Shown piece by piece: positions 25,083-33,190 of a stretch of DNA of 64,000 bases. Each line of letters begins with the position of its first letter. Position 1 is the stretch's first letter. Below the pieces are notes generated by a model. It saw only the letters and a list, made by a program, of their open reading frames with translations. It was not told the DNA's origin and made no database searches. Source of the stretch: Foliamicus sp963666765 (GTDB lineage Bacteria; Pseudomonadota; Gammaproteobacteria; Steroidobacterales; Foliamicaceae); the NCBI GenBank assembly GCA_963666765.1, contig OY762933.1:868001-932000 (forward strand), given 5' to 3'. The position numbers and the translations under genes are program-made.

Positions 25083-26206
25083 GAGGCGCGCCTCTCCCTG
25101 CCCTTGTTCCTGGCCCATTCGAGCAACTGCGCCCGGCGGGGCTGCTGCCGGTCGCCTTCGCGCTCGACTTCGCCGGCAAACTGCTCGAGCAGCCGCTTCT
25201 GCGCCCTGTTCAACTCCACCGGCGTTTCCACTTCCATGTGGCAAAAGAGGTCACCCTTGCGTCCGCCCCGCGCCGGCTTTACGCCGCGATTGCGCAGGCG
25301 GAAGATGCGCCCGGATTGGGTGCCGGTAGGGATCTTGAGTTTCACGTTTCCAGTCAGTGTCGGCACTTCCACTTCTCCACCCAAGGCTGCGGTCGTAAAG
25401 CTTAAGGGAAAGCGGCAATGCAGGTTGGCTCCGTCCCGCTCAAAAAAGGGATGCGGCCGGACATTCATTTCTACCAGCAGGTCGCCGGCGGGCCCGCCGC
25501 GTTTCCCGGCATTGCCCTTGCCGCGCACGCGGGAACGGTCGCCCGTGTCAACGCCTGGCGGCACCTTGATGGAAATCTCCTCGCGCTTGCGGACCACGCC
25601 GTTGCCGGAACAGTCCCCGCACGGATCCGACACGACGCGCCCTTCGCCTCCGCATGCCCCGCAGGTCTGCCGGATGGAGAAGATGCCCTGCCGAACCTGG
25701 GTCTGGCCACTGCCTCCGCAGCGCCCGCAGGTACTTAAGCCAGCGCCTTGCCGGGCCCCTGAGCCGGAGCAGGTGGAGCAGGCCACCGTGCGCGGTATGG
25801 TGATCCGCGTGTCGGCGCCGAAAATGGCCTGGGTGAAGTCCAGGTCCAGCCGGTAGCGCAGGTTGGCGCCCCGGCGGGGCTGACTGCCGCCCCCGCGCCG
25901 GCCGCCGAACACTTCGCCAAAGATGTCGCCGAAAATCGTGTTGAAAGGGTCCGCGGACGCGCCGGCGCCCGCGCCCGCTTCGACGCCGGCGTGGCCGAAC
26001 TGATCGTAGGCGGCGCGCTGCTGCTCGTCGCTCAGGACCTCGTAGGCGCGCTTGGCCTCCTTGAAACGATTGGCGGCTTCCTCGCCCTGGTCCGGGTTGC
26101 GGTCAGGATGGTAGCGCATGGCCAGGCGCCGGAATGCCTTCTTGACATCCGCTTCCGACGCGTTGCGGTCCACGCCGAGGACCTCGTAATAGTCCCGCTC
26201 GGCCAC
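25079..26206 (-). CDS. dnaJ: Chaperone protein DnaJ (Hsp40)
   Basis: A 375-residue co-chaperone that hands unfolded clients to DnaK and stimulates its ATPase. The J domain holds the HPD motif in MRYHPDRNPD, followed by a Gly-rich region (HAGVEAGAGAGAS), four zinc-finger repeats (CSTCSGSG, CGRCGGSG, CGACGGEG, CGDCSGNG) and the client-binding C-terminal domains. Full length. It lies 92 bases after dnaK in the same unit. Confidence 0.98.
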   Translation of the reverse strand: MAERDYYEVLGVDRNASEADVKKAFRRLAMRYHPDRNPDQGEEAANRFKEAKRAYEVLSDEQQRAAYDQFGHAGVEAGAGAGASADPFNTIFGDIFGEVFGGRRGGGSQPRRGANLRYRLDLDFTQAIFGADTRITIPRTVACSTCSGSGARQGAGLSTCGRCGGSGQTQVRQGIFSIRQTCGACGGEGRVVSDPCGDCSGNGVVRKREEISIKVPPGVDTGDRSRVRGKGNAGKRGGPAGDLLVEMNVRPHPFFERDGANLHCRFPLSFTTAALGGEVEVPTLTGNVKLKIPTGTQSGRIFRLRNRGVKPARGGRKGDLFCHMEVETPVELNRAQKRLLEQFAGEVEREGDRQQPRRAQLLEWARNKGRERRAS

Positions 26207-26244
26207 CTATTTCCCTCCCGCGCCCACTCGGCGCGCACATGCAA

Positions 26245-26285
26245 GGCGGGTGAATCGTGCTCCCGGCAACGTTTCGCTACCCGCC
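26245..26285 (-). other. Hairpin in the dnaK-dnaJ gap
   Basis: GGCGGGT at 26245-26251 pairs with ACCCGCC at 26279-26285, a seven-pair stem around a 27-base loop. There is no following run of T on the minus strand, so it is not a standard terminator. It may only lower read-through or stabilise the dnaK message. Confidence 0.3.
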
Positions 26286-26298
26286 GATACGCAGCGCG

Positions 26299-28239
26299 TC
26301 AGGCGGACTTCTTCTGATCGTCCGGCGTAACGTCCTCGAATTCCGCGTCGGTGACGTCGGCGTCCTCGCCGCCCGTGTCCATTTCCGGTTCCGCGCCGCC
26401 TGCCTCCTGCTCGGCCTGGGCCTGTTCCTGATAGACACGCTGGGCAAGCCCCGCCGCCGCCTCGGAAAGCGCCCGGCTCTTGGCTTCGATTACCGACTTG
26501 TCGTCGCCCGTAAGCGCCGTCTTAAGGTCGACAATCGCCGATTCGATGGCGGCCCGCTCGTCCGGCTGGACCTTTTCGCCCAGGTCGGACAGCGCCTTTT
26601 CGCTGGAGTGCACCAGCCCGTCGGCCTGGTTGCGCACGTCCACCAGCTCGCGGAACTTGCGGTCTTCCTCGGCATGCTGTTCGGCCTCCTGCACCATGCG
26701 GTCGATCTCCTTGTCGGACAGCCCGCTAGAGGCCTTGATCACGATCTTCTGCTCGCGGCCGGTAGCCTTGTCCCTGGCCGAAACGTTCAGGATGCCGTTG
26801 GCGTCGATGTCGAAGGTCACCTCGATCTGCGGCACACCGCGCGGCGCCGGCGGAATGTCGGTGAGGTCGAAGCGGCCCAGCGACTTGTTGTCACCGGCCC
26901 GCTGGCGTTCGCCCTGGAGCACGTGAATCGTCACCGCCGATTGCCCGTCGTCGGCGGTCGAGAAAACCTGGTTGGCGCGGGTGGGAATCGTGGTGTTCTT
27001 GTCGATCAGCCGGGTCATCACCTGCCCCAGCGTCTCGATGCCCAGCGACAGCGGCGTCACGTCAAGGAGCAGCACGTCTTTGACGCTGCCCGAAAGCACG
27101 CCCGCCTGTATGGCGGCGCCCAGCGCCACGGCCTCGTCGGGATTTACGTCCTTGCGCGGATCCCGCCCGAAGAAGTCACGCACCGCTTCCTGGACCTTGG
27201 GCATGCGGATCTGCCCACCCACCAGGATCACGTCGCTGATGTCGCCGACGGAAAGCCCTGCGTCGGACAGCGCCGTGCGGCAGGGTTCGATCGTGCGGGC
27301 GATGAGGTCCTCCACCAGTGCCTCGAGCTTGGCGCGGGTCACCCGGATGTTCATGTGCTTGGGACCGTCCGCGTCGGCCGTAATGAACGGCAGGTTGATC
27401 TCCGTCTGCTGCTGCGTGGACAGTTCGATCTTGGCCTTCTCCGCGGCCTCCTTGAGGCGCTGCATGGCCAGGGGGTCGGTGCGGATGTCCACGCCCTGCT
27501 CCTTCTCGAACTCGGCGGCCAGATACTTGATCAGCCGATTGTCGAAGTCCTCTCCACCCAGGAAGGTGTCGCCGTTGGTGGCCAGCACTTCGAACTGCGT
27601 CTCGCCGTCGATCTCGGCAATCTCGATGATGGAGATATCGAAAGTGCCGCCGCCCAGGTCGTAGACGGCGATCTTGCGGTCGCCGCGCTTCTGGCCCATG
27701 CCGTAGGCCAGGGCGGCCGCGGTCGGCTCGTTGATGATGCGCTTGACCTCCAGCCCTGCGATCCTGCCGGCGTCCTTGGTGGCCTGGCGCTGGGAATCGT
27801 TGAAATAGGCCGGCACCGTAATGACGGCTTCGGTCACGTCCTCGCCCAGGAAGTCCTCGGCGGTCTTCTTCATCTTCTGCAGCACGCGCGCGGAAATCTC
27901 GGGGGGCGCGATCTTGCGTCCCTGGACCTGCACCCAGGCATCGCCATTGTCCGATTCCACCAGCTTGTAGGGCACCATTTCGATGTCGCGCTGCACCACG
28001 CCGTCCTTGAACTTGCGCCCGATCAGACGCTTGATCGCATACAGCGTGTTGGTGGGATTGGTGATCGCCTGGCGCTTTGCGGACTGACCTACCAGGACCT
28101 GTTCGTCCTTGGCGAAAGCGACGATCGAAGGCGTCGTCCGGTCGCCCTCGGAATTCTCAATCACTTTGCCCTGCTTGCCGTCCATGACGGCCACGCAGGA
28201 ATTGGTGGTCCCCAAGTCTATTCCGATAATCTTGCCCAT
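26299..28239 (-). CDS. dnaK: Chaperone protein DnaK (Hsp70)
   Basis: A 646-residue Hsp70. The N-terminal ATPase domain opens with IIGIDLGTTNSCVAVMDG and contains YDLGGGTFDISIIEI and VILVGGQIRMPKVQ; the substrate-binding domain (TPLSLGIETLGQVMTRLI) and helical lid follow, ending in an acidic tail (FEDVTPDDQKKSA). DnaK refolds proteins together with DnaJ and GrpE. A sigma32-like promoter lies about 45-75 bases upstream, so heat-shock induction is expected. Confidence 0.98.
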   Translation of the reverse strand: MGKIIGIDLGTTNSCVAVMDGKQGKVIENSEGDRTTPSIVAFAKDEQVLVGQSAKRQAITNPTNTLYAIKRLIGRKFKDGVVQRDIEMVPYKLVESDNGDAWVQVQGRKIAPPEISARVLQKMKKTAEDFLGEDVTEAVITVPAYFNDSQRQATKDAGRIAGLEVKRIINEPTAAALAYGMGQKRGDRKIAVYDLGGGTFDISIIEIAEIDGETQFEVLATNGDTFLGGEDFDNRLIKYLAAEFEKEQGVDIRTDPLAMQRLKEAAEKAKIELSTQQQTEINLPFITADADGPKHMNIRVTRAKLEALVEDLIARTIEPCRTALSDAGLSVGDISDVILVGGQIRMPKVQEAVRDFFGRDPRKDVNPDEAVALGAAIQAGVLSGSVKDVLLLDVTPLSLGIETLGQVMTRLIDKNTTIPTRANQVFSTADDGQSAVTIHVLQGERQRAGDNKSLGRFDLTDIPPAPRGVPQIEVTFDIDANGILNVSARDKATGREQKIVIKASSGLSDKEIDRMVQEAEQHAEEDRKFRELVDVRNQADGLVHSSEKALSDLGEKVQPDERAAIESAIVDLKTALTGDDKSVIEAKSRALSEAAAGLAQRVYQEQAQAEQEAGGAEPEMDTGGEDADVTDAEFEDVTPDDQKKSA

Positions 28240-28283
28240 GCGTGAGTCTCCATCAAATTCAACACATTCGTTGCCAATACCCG

Positions 28284-28312
28284 ATATGAGGATTCAGGCC
28301 GTGCAATTCAAC
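28284..28312 (-). promoter_or_regulatory. Sigma32-like heat-shock promoter of dnaK
   Basis: On the minus strand GTTGAA (28312-28307), a 15-base spacer, then CCTCATAT (28291-28284). The RpoH consensus is CTTGAA, 13-15 bases, CCCCATnT, so each box differs at one position. The expected transcript start leaves a leader of about 38 bases before the dnaK ATG. Confidence 0.7.
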
Positions 28313-28338
28313 GGCCCCCATTCATCTGGAGCTAGCGC

Positions 28339-28469
28339 GCATGCTGTGCCGCCCAGCCCTCCCGGGAGACGCATGAATCCATCCAAGGAGCTTGGTTCCG
28401 CTGTGAGCGCCGGGTCATCGGCGCCCACTGGCTCACATACTCCCGGAAGGGCTGGGCGGCACAGCATGC
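28339..28469. repeat. Long inverted repeat (29-bp arms) upstream of dnaK
   Basis: The 29-bp left arm (28339-28367, starting GCATGCTGTGCCGCCC) is matched at 28 of 29 positions by the reverse complement of the right arm (28441-28469). The 73-base loop has further pairing (GTGAGC with GCTCAC). It lies just upstream of the heat-shock promoter. It looks like a repetitive-palindrome or MITE-like insertion. Confidence 0.7.
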
Positions 28470-28514
28470 GAACGGCGGTAGTTGCTTCGGGCAAGTGTGA
28501 GGGGGTGCAAAAGG

Positions 28515-28594
28515 CTAGAGCGCGGTGATGCACCCTTCCTGGCAGGAGCGTCGCGAAGTGGCTCCAGAAGGAAGGGTGCATCACCGCGCTCTAG
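28515..28594. repeat. CTAG-bounded perfect hairpin at the grpE stop codon
   Basis: Perfect 26-bp arms (28515-28540 and 28569-28594, outer end CTAGAGCGCGGTGATGC) enclose a 28-base loop with an inner GGAGC/GCTCC stem. Both outer ends are CTAG, and the right-hand CTAG supplies the TAG stop of grpE. It may serve as a terminator-like structure after grpE, and its form suggests a small inserted element. Confidence 0.7.
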
Positions 28595-29160
28595 CCGTCT
28601 TCCGGGTCCTCAGCGGCGGGAGGTCCGGAACAGACCACGACCCGGGCGGCACGCAACAGCCGTCCCTGCATGAGATAGCCCTTCTGCATGACGGCCATTA
28701 CGCAATCGGCATCCACCGACTCGGACGGCTGCATCCCGACTGCCTCGTGACGCTCGGGATCGAAGGGTTCGCCGTCAGGGTCCACCGGCTCCACGCCGAA
28801 CTGCTCCAGGGCCTTCAACAGCTGCCGCAGCGTGGCCTGCTGTCCTTCCAGCAGGCTGTCGGACGTGGCTCCCTCGGCGGAAACCAGCCCGAGTTCAAGG
28901 CTGTCTATTGACGCCAGGAGCTCCCGCGCAATCTGCCGCTGGCCGCGCCCATAGGCGTCGCTGATTTCCCTTTGCGCTCGCCGGCGGACATTTTCGGCTT
29001 CCGCCACCGCGCGCAAGTGCGCCTCATGCTGTTGGTTCAGCGCCGCCTTCAGGCCCTCGATTTCCTTCGCAGGATCCTGCGGCTCGGCAGCCTCGGCGGC
29101 GGCCGCCGCATCCGGCGTGCTGTCGGCTTGCGGCTCTTCGGAATGCTTGCGCTTGCTCAT
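28591..29160 (-). CDS. grpE: Nucleotide exchange factor GrpE
   Basis: A 189-residue DnaK co-chaperone that releases ADP. Acidic, alanine-rich N-terminus, a long coiled coil (EIEGLKAALNQQHEAHLRAV ...) and the conserved beta domain containing GVEPVDPDGEPFDPERHEA and GYLMQGRLLRAARVVV. Full length. Transcribed leftwards toward dnaK but separated from it by palindromes and dnaK's own promoter, so it is probably a separate heat-shock unit. Confidence 0.97.
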   Translation of the reverse strand: MSKRKHSEEPQADSTPDAAAAAEAAEPQDPAKEIEGLKAALNQQHEAHLRAVAEAENVRRRAQREISDAYGRGQRQIARELLASIDSLELGLVSAEGATSDSLLEGQQATLRQLLKALEQFGVEPVDPDGEPFDPERHEAVGMQPSESVDADCVMAVMQKGYLMQGRLLRAARVVVCSGPPAAEDPEDG

Positions 29161-29209
29161 CGGCAGTTTCCCCTATGCTTTCCGGAGACTAGTATTCCAT
29201 GCGGGGGTA

Positions 29210-29237
29210 CTATGGTGCATTATTCCTCTTTTTCAAG
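29210..29237 (-). promoter_or_regulatory. Sigma32-like heat-shock promoter of grpE
   Basis: On the minus strand CTTGAA (29237-29232, perfect -35), 14 bases, then CACCATAG (29217-29210; six of eight to CCCCATnT). It sits 50-77 bases before the grpE start, in the divergent gap with nadK. Confidence 0.6.
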
Positions 29238-29280
29238 CTGTACCAGCCTGCCGGATTGCTGACGAACAAAGGTTCTGCTC

Positions 29281-30144
29281 ATGCCGAAAATCCAGTTTCA
29301 AAGGGTGGCGATTCTTGCCCGCGACGGGCACGGCGCCATCGCGCGGGCAGCCGGCGAACTGGCGTCCCATCTGACGGAACTGGGATGCTCGGCCACGCTT
29401 GCGCACGGGCAGCAGAATCTGACGGCGGCGCAGAACGCCCAGTTGATCATCGCCATGGGCGGGGACGGCGCCATGCTGCGCGCGGCGCAAGTCGCCGTGC
29501 GGGAGGACACGCCCCTGCTCGGCGTGAACCTGGGCCGGCTTGGATTTCTGGCCGACCTGGGGCAGGAGCGATTCGAGTCCGAACTGTCGGCGCTGCTCGC
29601 CGGCCAGTATTTCTCGGAACGCCGCATGCTGCTGAGCGCCAGGCTGACCCGCAGAAAGGGCAAGGCCCTGCGCGCCGCGGCGGTAAACGATGTCGTGGCG
29701 CATCGGAGCGGCGGAGCACGCATACTGGAACTCTCCACCACCGTCGACGCGCGCCATATCGCCACCCATCGCGGCGACGGATTCATCGCCGCCACGCCCA
29801 CCGGCTCCACCGCCTACGCCATGAGCTGCGGAGGCCCCATCGTCGATCCGCGCCTTGACGCCACGGTCCTGGCGCCGATCTGTCCGCACAAGCTGGACGA
29901 CCGGCCGCTGGTGATACCCGGGGCCGCCAAACTCACGCTGGCCATTCCGGTGGATACCGGGATAACGGCGGCCGTGAGCTGCGATGGCGTCGATCTGGGC
30001 GTGCTCGAATACGGGCAGACCCTGCACGTGTCCCGTTTCTCCCGCCGGCTCAAGCTGATCCATCCTTCGGATTACAACTATTTCTCGGTGCTGCGCGAGA
30101 AGCTCAACTGGGCCAAGGGGCCGGCCACGCAAGGCGGCGGCTAG
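29281..30144 (+). CDS. nadK: NAD kinase
   Basis: A 287-residue enzyme that phosphorylates NAD to NADP. The signature GGDGAMLRAA starts at residue 60 within IIAMGGDGAM, and FIAATPTGSTAYAMSCGGPI is the second conserved block that binds NAD. Length is typical. Divergent from grpE and 24 bases upstream of recN, as in enterobacteria. Confidence 0.97.
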   Translation: MPKIQFQRVAILARDGHGAIARAAGELASHLTELGCSATLAHGQQNLTAAQNAQLIIAMGGDGAMLRAAQVAVREDTPLLGVNLGRLGFLADLGQERFESELSALLAGQYFSERRMLLSARLTRRKGKALRAAAVNDVVAHRSGGARILELSTTVDARHIATHRGDGFIAATPTGSTAYAMSCGGPIVDPRLDATVLAPICPHKLDDRPLVIPGAAKLTLAIPVDTGITAAVSCDGVDLGVLEYGQTLHVSRFSRRLKLIHPSDYNYFSVLREKLNWAKGPATQGGG

Positions 30145-30168
30145 CGCCGGCAGACGCACCCCGCGCCC

Positions 30169-31878
30169 GTGCTGACCCACCTGGCCATTCGAAACCTGGC
30201 GGTGGTGGATACCGCCGAACTGGACATGGAGCCCGGCTTCACCGTGCTGACCGGGGAGACCGGGGCAGGAAAATCGATACTCGTGGAGGCGCTGTCGCTG
30301 GCCACGGGCGAACGCGCGGACTCGAACCAGGTTCGCACCGGCGAAACGCAGGCGGACATCACCGCCTGTTTCGAGATATCGCCCGGAACGCCGCTGCCAT
30401 CCTGGGCCGGGGATTACGACCTGGCCGAGGAATGCATCATGCGGCGCGTCATCCGGGCCGACGGCCGCTCGCGCGGCTCCCTGAACGGCGTGCCGGTGAC
30501 CGCCCGTCGCCTGCGCGAACTAGGCGCCTGTCTCGTCGATATTTGTGGTCAGAAGGCGCACCAGGCATTGCTTCATACCGGGGCGCAACTGCGCATACTC
30601 GACGAATTCGGCGGGCTCGCCGAAGCCGTGGAGGAGTTTTCTGCTTGCTACACGGCCCTGCGGGAAGCCGAGCGCGATTGCGAATCCCTGCAGCAGCGCG
30701 CCGGGGAACGCGCCGCACGCCTGGACCTGCTGGACAGCTGGATCGGCGAACTCGAAGCGCTCAATCCGCAAGCCGGCGAACTGGAGGAACTGGATCGCGT
30801 GCGCATGCGCCTGGCCAACCGGGCCCGTTTGCTTGAGGCCGCGGCCAGCGCCCTTGACGCGCTGCGCGAGAACGAGCACTCGGCCGGCGGCGCGCTGGCG
30901 TCCGCCCGCCAGGCGCTGGAGAGCGCCGGTGACTTCGAGCCCCGGCTGAAGGAGGCGGCACGGCTGCTCAGCGAATCGGAGGTGCTGGTGGAAGAAGCGG
31001 TCGCGTCGATCCGGCACGTCGGCATGGACCTTGAGGAAGGGGAAAGCAACCTTGACGAAGTGGAGCAACGTCGGCAGGCGCTGCTGGCCGTGGCCCGCAA
31101 GCACGGCCGCAGCCAGGAGGAATTGCCGGAGCTCGCCGCGGAGCTCAAGGCCGAAAAGGAAAGCCTGCAGTCGCTGGATGACCGGCTTTCGCGCGCGCTG
31201 GAGCGGCGCCACGCACTGGAGCGGGATACGAAGGAAGGCGCCGCCGGACTGTCCCAGGCCCGCAAGCGCGCCGCAAGGGGATTTGAGCAGGCGATTTCCG
31301 ATCGCATGCAGGGGCTGGCCATGGAAGGCGGATCGCTTTCCGTGCGGTTCGGCGAAGCAAAGGCGCCCGGGCGCAGGGGAAGCGATCGCGTGGAGTTTCT
31401 TGTGGCGCTCAATCCCGGCCAGGCCGCCCGTCCGCTGGCGAGTTGCGCCTCGGGCGGCGAACTGGCCCGGATCGGGCTGGCCATCCAGCTTGCGGCGGTC
31501 GGCGCCAGACAGCCGCCGACCATGATCTTCGATGAGGTCGACTCCGGGATCGGCGGCCGGGTGGCCGAAGTGGTGGGCGCCGGTCTGGCGGAACTCGGTG
31601 AGCGGGGCCAGGTGCTTTGCGTGACCCATCTCCCGCAGGTCGCCAGCCAGGCCGGCCGGCAGATCAGGGTCAGCAAGGTCGTACGCGACGGCGGCACGCG
31701 AACCGTGTCCGCGCAATTGAAGGAAAACGAACGGATAAGGGAAGTTGCGCGTATGCTTGGGGGCATGGAAATCACGCCCCGAACCCTGGCCCATGCCGAA
31801 GAGATGCTGGCGCGCGGGCGCGGCCGGGGGCTGGCCGGCGCCGGTCTGCCTGCGGGCGCGGAGGGGGCGGGCAAGTGA
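30169..31878 (+). CDS. recN: DNA repair protein RecN
   Basis: A 569-residue SMC-like ATPase acting in double-strand-break repair. Walker A is GETGAGKS at 29-36, followed by the Q-loop region DICGQKAHQALL; a long coiled coil fills the middle, and the C-terminal half has the ABC signature LASCASGGELARIGLA and Walker B MIFDEVDSGIGG, then VTHLPQVASQA. Starts with GTG and ends by overlapping the fur start (GTGA). No clear LexA box is seen in the short gap after nadK, so SOS control is uncertain. Confidence 0.97.
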   Translation: MLTHLAIRNLAVVDTAELDMEPGFTVLTGETGAGKSILVEALSLATGERADSNQVRTGETQADITACFEISPGTPLPSWAGDYDLAEECIMRRVIRADGRSRGSLNGVPVTARRLRELGACLVDICGQKAHQALLHTGAQLRILDEFGGLAEAVEEFSACYTALREAERDCESLQQRAGERAARLDLLDSWIGELEALNPQAGELEELDRVRMRLANRARLLEAAASALDALRENEHSAGGALASARQALESAGDFEPRLKEAARLLSESEVLVEEAVASIRHVGMDLEEGESNLDEVEQRRQALLAVARKHGRSQEELPELAAELKAEKESLQSLDDRLSRALERRHALERDTKEGAAGLSQARKRAARGFEQAISDRMQGLAMEGGSLSVRFGEAKAPGRRGSDRVEFLVALNPGQAARPLASCASGGELARIGLAIQLAAVGARQPPTMIFDEVDSGIGGRVAEVVGAGLAELGERGQVLCVTHLPQVASQAGRQIRVSKVVRDGGTRTVSAQLKENERIREVARMLGGMEITPRTLAHAEEMLARGRGRGLAGAGLPAGAEGAGK

Positions 31879-32288
31879 CCAGGAGCATCCCGCGCAAGAA
31901 CCTTCAGGCGGTAGGGCTCAAGGTCACCCAGCCGCGGCTCGCCATATTTCGGGTGCTGGCGCAAAGCAGCGAGCGCCACATGAGCGCCGACGACATCCAC
32001 CTCAAGCTGGCGGCGGACGACAACGAGATTCCGCTGGCGACGATTTACCGGGTGCTGGCGCAATTCGAACAGGCGGGACTGGTAACGCGGCACAATTTCG
32101 AGAGCGGCCACTCCGTGTTCGAGCTCGACTCGGGCGATCACCACGACCACATGATCTGCGTGGATACCGGCGAGGTCATGGAGTTCGTCAACGAGGACAT
32201 CGAGCGTCTGCAGGAAGAGGTCGTCCGCTCGGCGGGATATGAACTGATCGACCACAGCCTGGTCCTGTACGTGCGAAAACGGCATTGA
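31875..32288 (+). CDS. fur: Ferric uptake regulator Fur
   Basis: A 137-residue iron-responsive repressor. The winged helix contains KVTQPRLAIFRVLAQ and IPLATIYRVLAQFEQAGLV; the metal sites include HHDHMIC. The CxxC of E. coli Fur is CVDT here and C-terminal cysteines are missing, as in pseudomonad Fur, so this is not a defect. I set the start at the GTG at 31875, which overlaps the recN stop. Co-translation with recN ties iron control to a repair gene. Confidence 0.95.
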   Translation: MTRSIPRKNLQAVGLKVTQPRLAIFRVLAQSSERHMSADDIHLKLAADDNEIPLATIYRVLAQFEQAGLVTRHNFESGHSVFELDSGDHHDHMICVDTGEVMEFVNEDIERLQEEVVRSAGYELIDHSLVLYVRKRH

Positions 32289-32346
32289 CGGCGGCGACTT
32301 CGCCGGCGCCGCCGAATGGGGCCGGCTGCTATACTCCTCCCCCGCA

Positions 32347-32667
32347 ATGAAGCCTCGTATTTTCCGGCGCAGCCTGGTCCTGATCGCCGCGGCAGGAGCA
32401 CTGCTGGCCGGCTGCGTCTACAAGGTCAACATCTACCAGGGCTGGATCACGGACCCCGGCGATATCGACAAGGTCGAGATCGGAATGACCCGCGAGCAGG
32501 TCGCTTACCTGCTGGGCACGCCAACCGTCAGCGACCCGTTTCACGCCGAACGCTGGGACTACGTTTTTACCGCCGGGACCCTCGAAAGCGAGCGCCGCAT
32601 CGTCGTGATCGAATTCTCCGAAGAAGGCGTCAGTTCCATAGAAATCACGCCCATCTCCGGCGGCTAG
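32347..32667 (+). CDS. bamE: Outer-membrane assembly lipoprotein BamE
   Basis: A 106-residue lipoprotein of the BAM complex that inserts beta-barrel proteins into the outer membrane. The signal peptide ends in a lipobox LLAGC (C23). The SmpA/OmlA core reads YQGWITDPGDIDKVEIGMTREQ followed by LLGTPTVSDPFHAERWDYVF; quoted pieces are separate parts of one domain. Its TAG stop lies inside a CTAG that borders an inserted palindrome. Confidence 0.96.
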   Translation: MKPRIFRRSLVLIAAAGALLAGCVYKVNIYQGWITDPGDIDKVEIGMTREQVAYLLGTPTVSDPFHAERWDYVFTAGTLESERRIVVIEFSEEGVSSIEITPISGG

Positions 32668-32825
32668 CAGCCCGTGGCAGAACCCCGCGTCGCACCGAGA
32701 CCGGCGAGACGCCCGCCTGGCAAGGCGCGAGGAGCGCGCATATCGGGCATATGCAAGCGACGAGCAACGCTGTCCAGGCGGGATGGATCGCCGGTCGAAT
32801 GCAGCGGGGCTTTTGCCACGGGCTG
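32668..32825. mobile_element. 158-bp MITE-like palindrome flanked by CTAG
   Basis: Terminal inverted repeats CAGCCCGTGGCAGAACCCCG (from 32668) and, read inward from 32825, CAGCCCGTGGCAAAAGCCCC. Pairing continues inward (GACCGGCGA and CCCGCCTGG on both arms), so the whole unit folds into one imperfect hairpin. CTAG stands on both sides (32664-32667 and 32826-32829), as expected for a 4-bp target duplication. The ends resemble those of the IS1182-type element at 41638. It codes for nothing. Confidence 0.7.
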
Positions 32826-32851
32826 CTAGCCCGGAACACCCGTCCCGGGAG

Positions 32852-32883
32852 CGAGGGCGTCCCGCCCTCGTGGAAGGCGGGAC
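32852..32883. repeat. Overlapping alternative hairpins in the bamE-rnfH gap
   Basis: CGAGGGCG (32852-32859) pairs with CGCCCTCG (32863-32870). The overlapping GTCCCGCC (32859-32866) pairs instead with GGCGGGAC (32876-32883). Both are perfect eight-pair stems and exclude each other. They lie between convergent bamE and rnfH and could act as a bidirectional terminator or be a repetitive palindrome. Confidence 0.5.
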
Positions 32884-32914
32884 ACCGTAGAGGCAGTGCC
32901 GCCACTTTCAGGAG

Positions 32915-33190
32915 CTACTTCGCCGCCAGACGCCGTGCCTCCATCGGATCGTTTTCCAGCGGCCGGTACACTTCCAGCCGGTCGCCCTCCGCCAGCCTGT
33001 ATTCATCCCCTACCGCCGTTCCGAACACGCCGAGCGGGCAGCTCGCAGGGTCGATCTCGGGAAACAGCGCGTGGATGCCGGAGAGAGCGACCGCGCGCCG
33101 TGCCGTGCATCCGGGTGGCAGGCGCAGCGACAGCACACGCTGCGCGCCCGGCACGGCGTAACTCACTTCAACGGCGATTTCCTCAGCCAC
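32915..33190 (-). CDS. rnfH: RnfH family ubiquitin-like protein
   Basis: A 91-residue beta-grasp protein of the RnfH (UPF0125) family, function poorly known. Conserved parts are RVLSLRLPPGCTARRAVALS, then GVFGTAVGDEYRLAEGDRLE and VYRPLENDPMEARR. The GTG at 33190 gives the standard N-terminus (VAEEIAVEVSYAV) and overlaps the ratA stop by eight bases; longer upstream frames lie inside ratA. Second gene of a ratA-rnfH pair, an order conserved in enterobacteria. Confidence 0.93.
   Translation of the reverse strand: MAEEIAVEVSYAVPGAQRVLSLRLPPGCTARRAVALSGIHALFPEIDPASCPLGVFGTAVGDEYRLAEGDRLEVYRPLENDPMEARRLAAK

Larger units (their letters stand above)
28240..28590. other. Gene-free dnaK-grpE interval with promoter and two palindromes
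   Basis: This 351-base interval contains the dnaK promoter (28284-28312), a long inverted repeat (28339-28469) and a CTAG-bounded hairpin next to the grpE stop (28515-28594). Between 28470 and 28514 I see nothing recognisable. Open frames here are fragments created by the palindromes. Confidence 0.7.

Noticed and set aside
26257..28245. Long open frame on the plus strand opposite dnaK
   Set aside because: Same cause: strong codon bias of dnaK leaves the complementary frame open. No ribosome site or domain.
29200..29210. CCCCGCAT near grpE as the sigma32 -10 box
   Set aside because: It lies more than 20 bases from CTTGAA; CACCATAG at 14 bases fits better.
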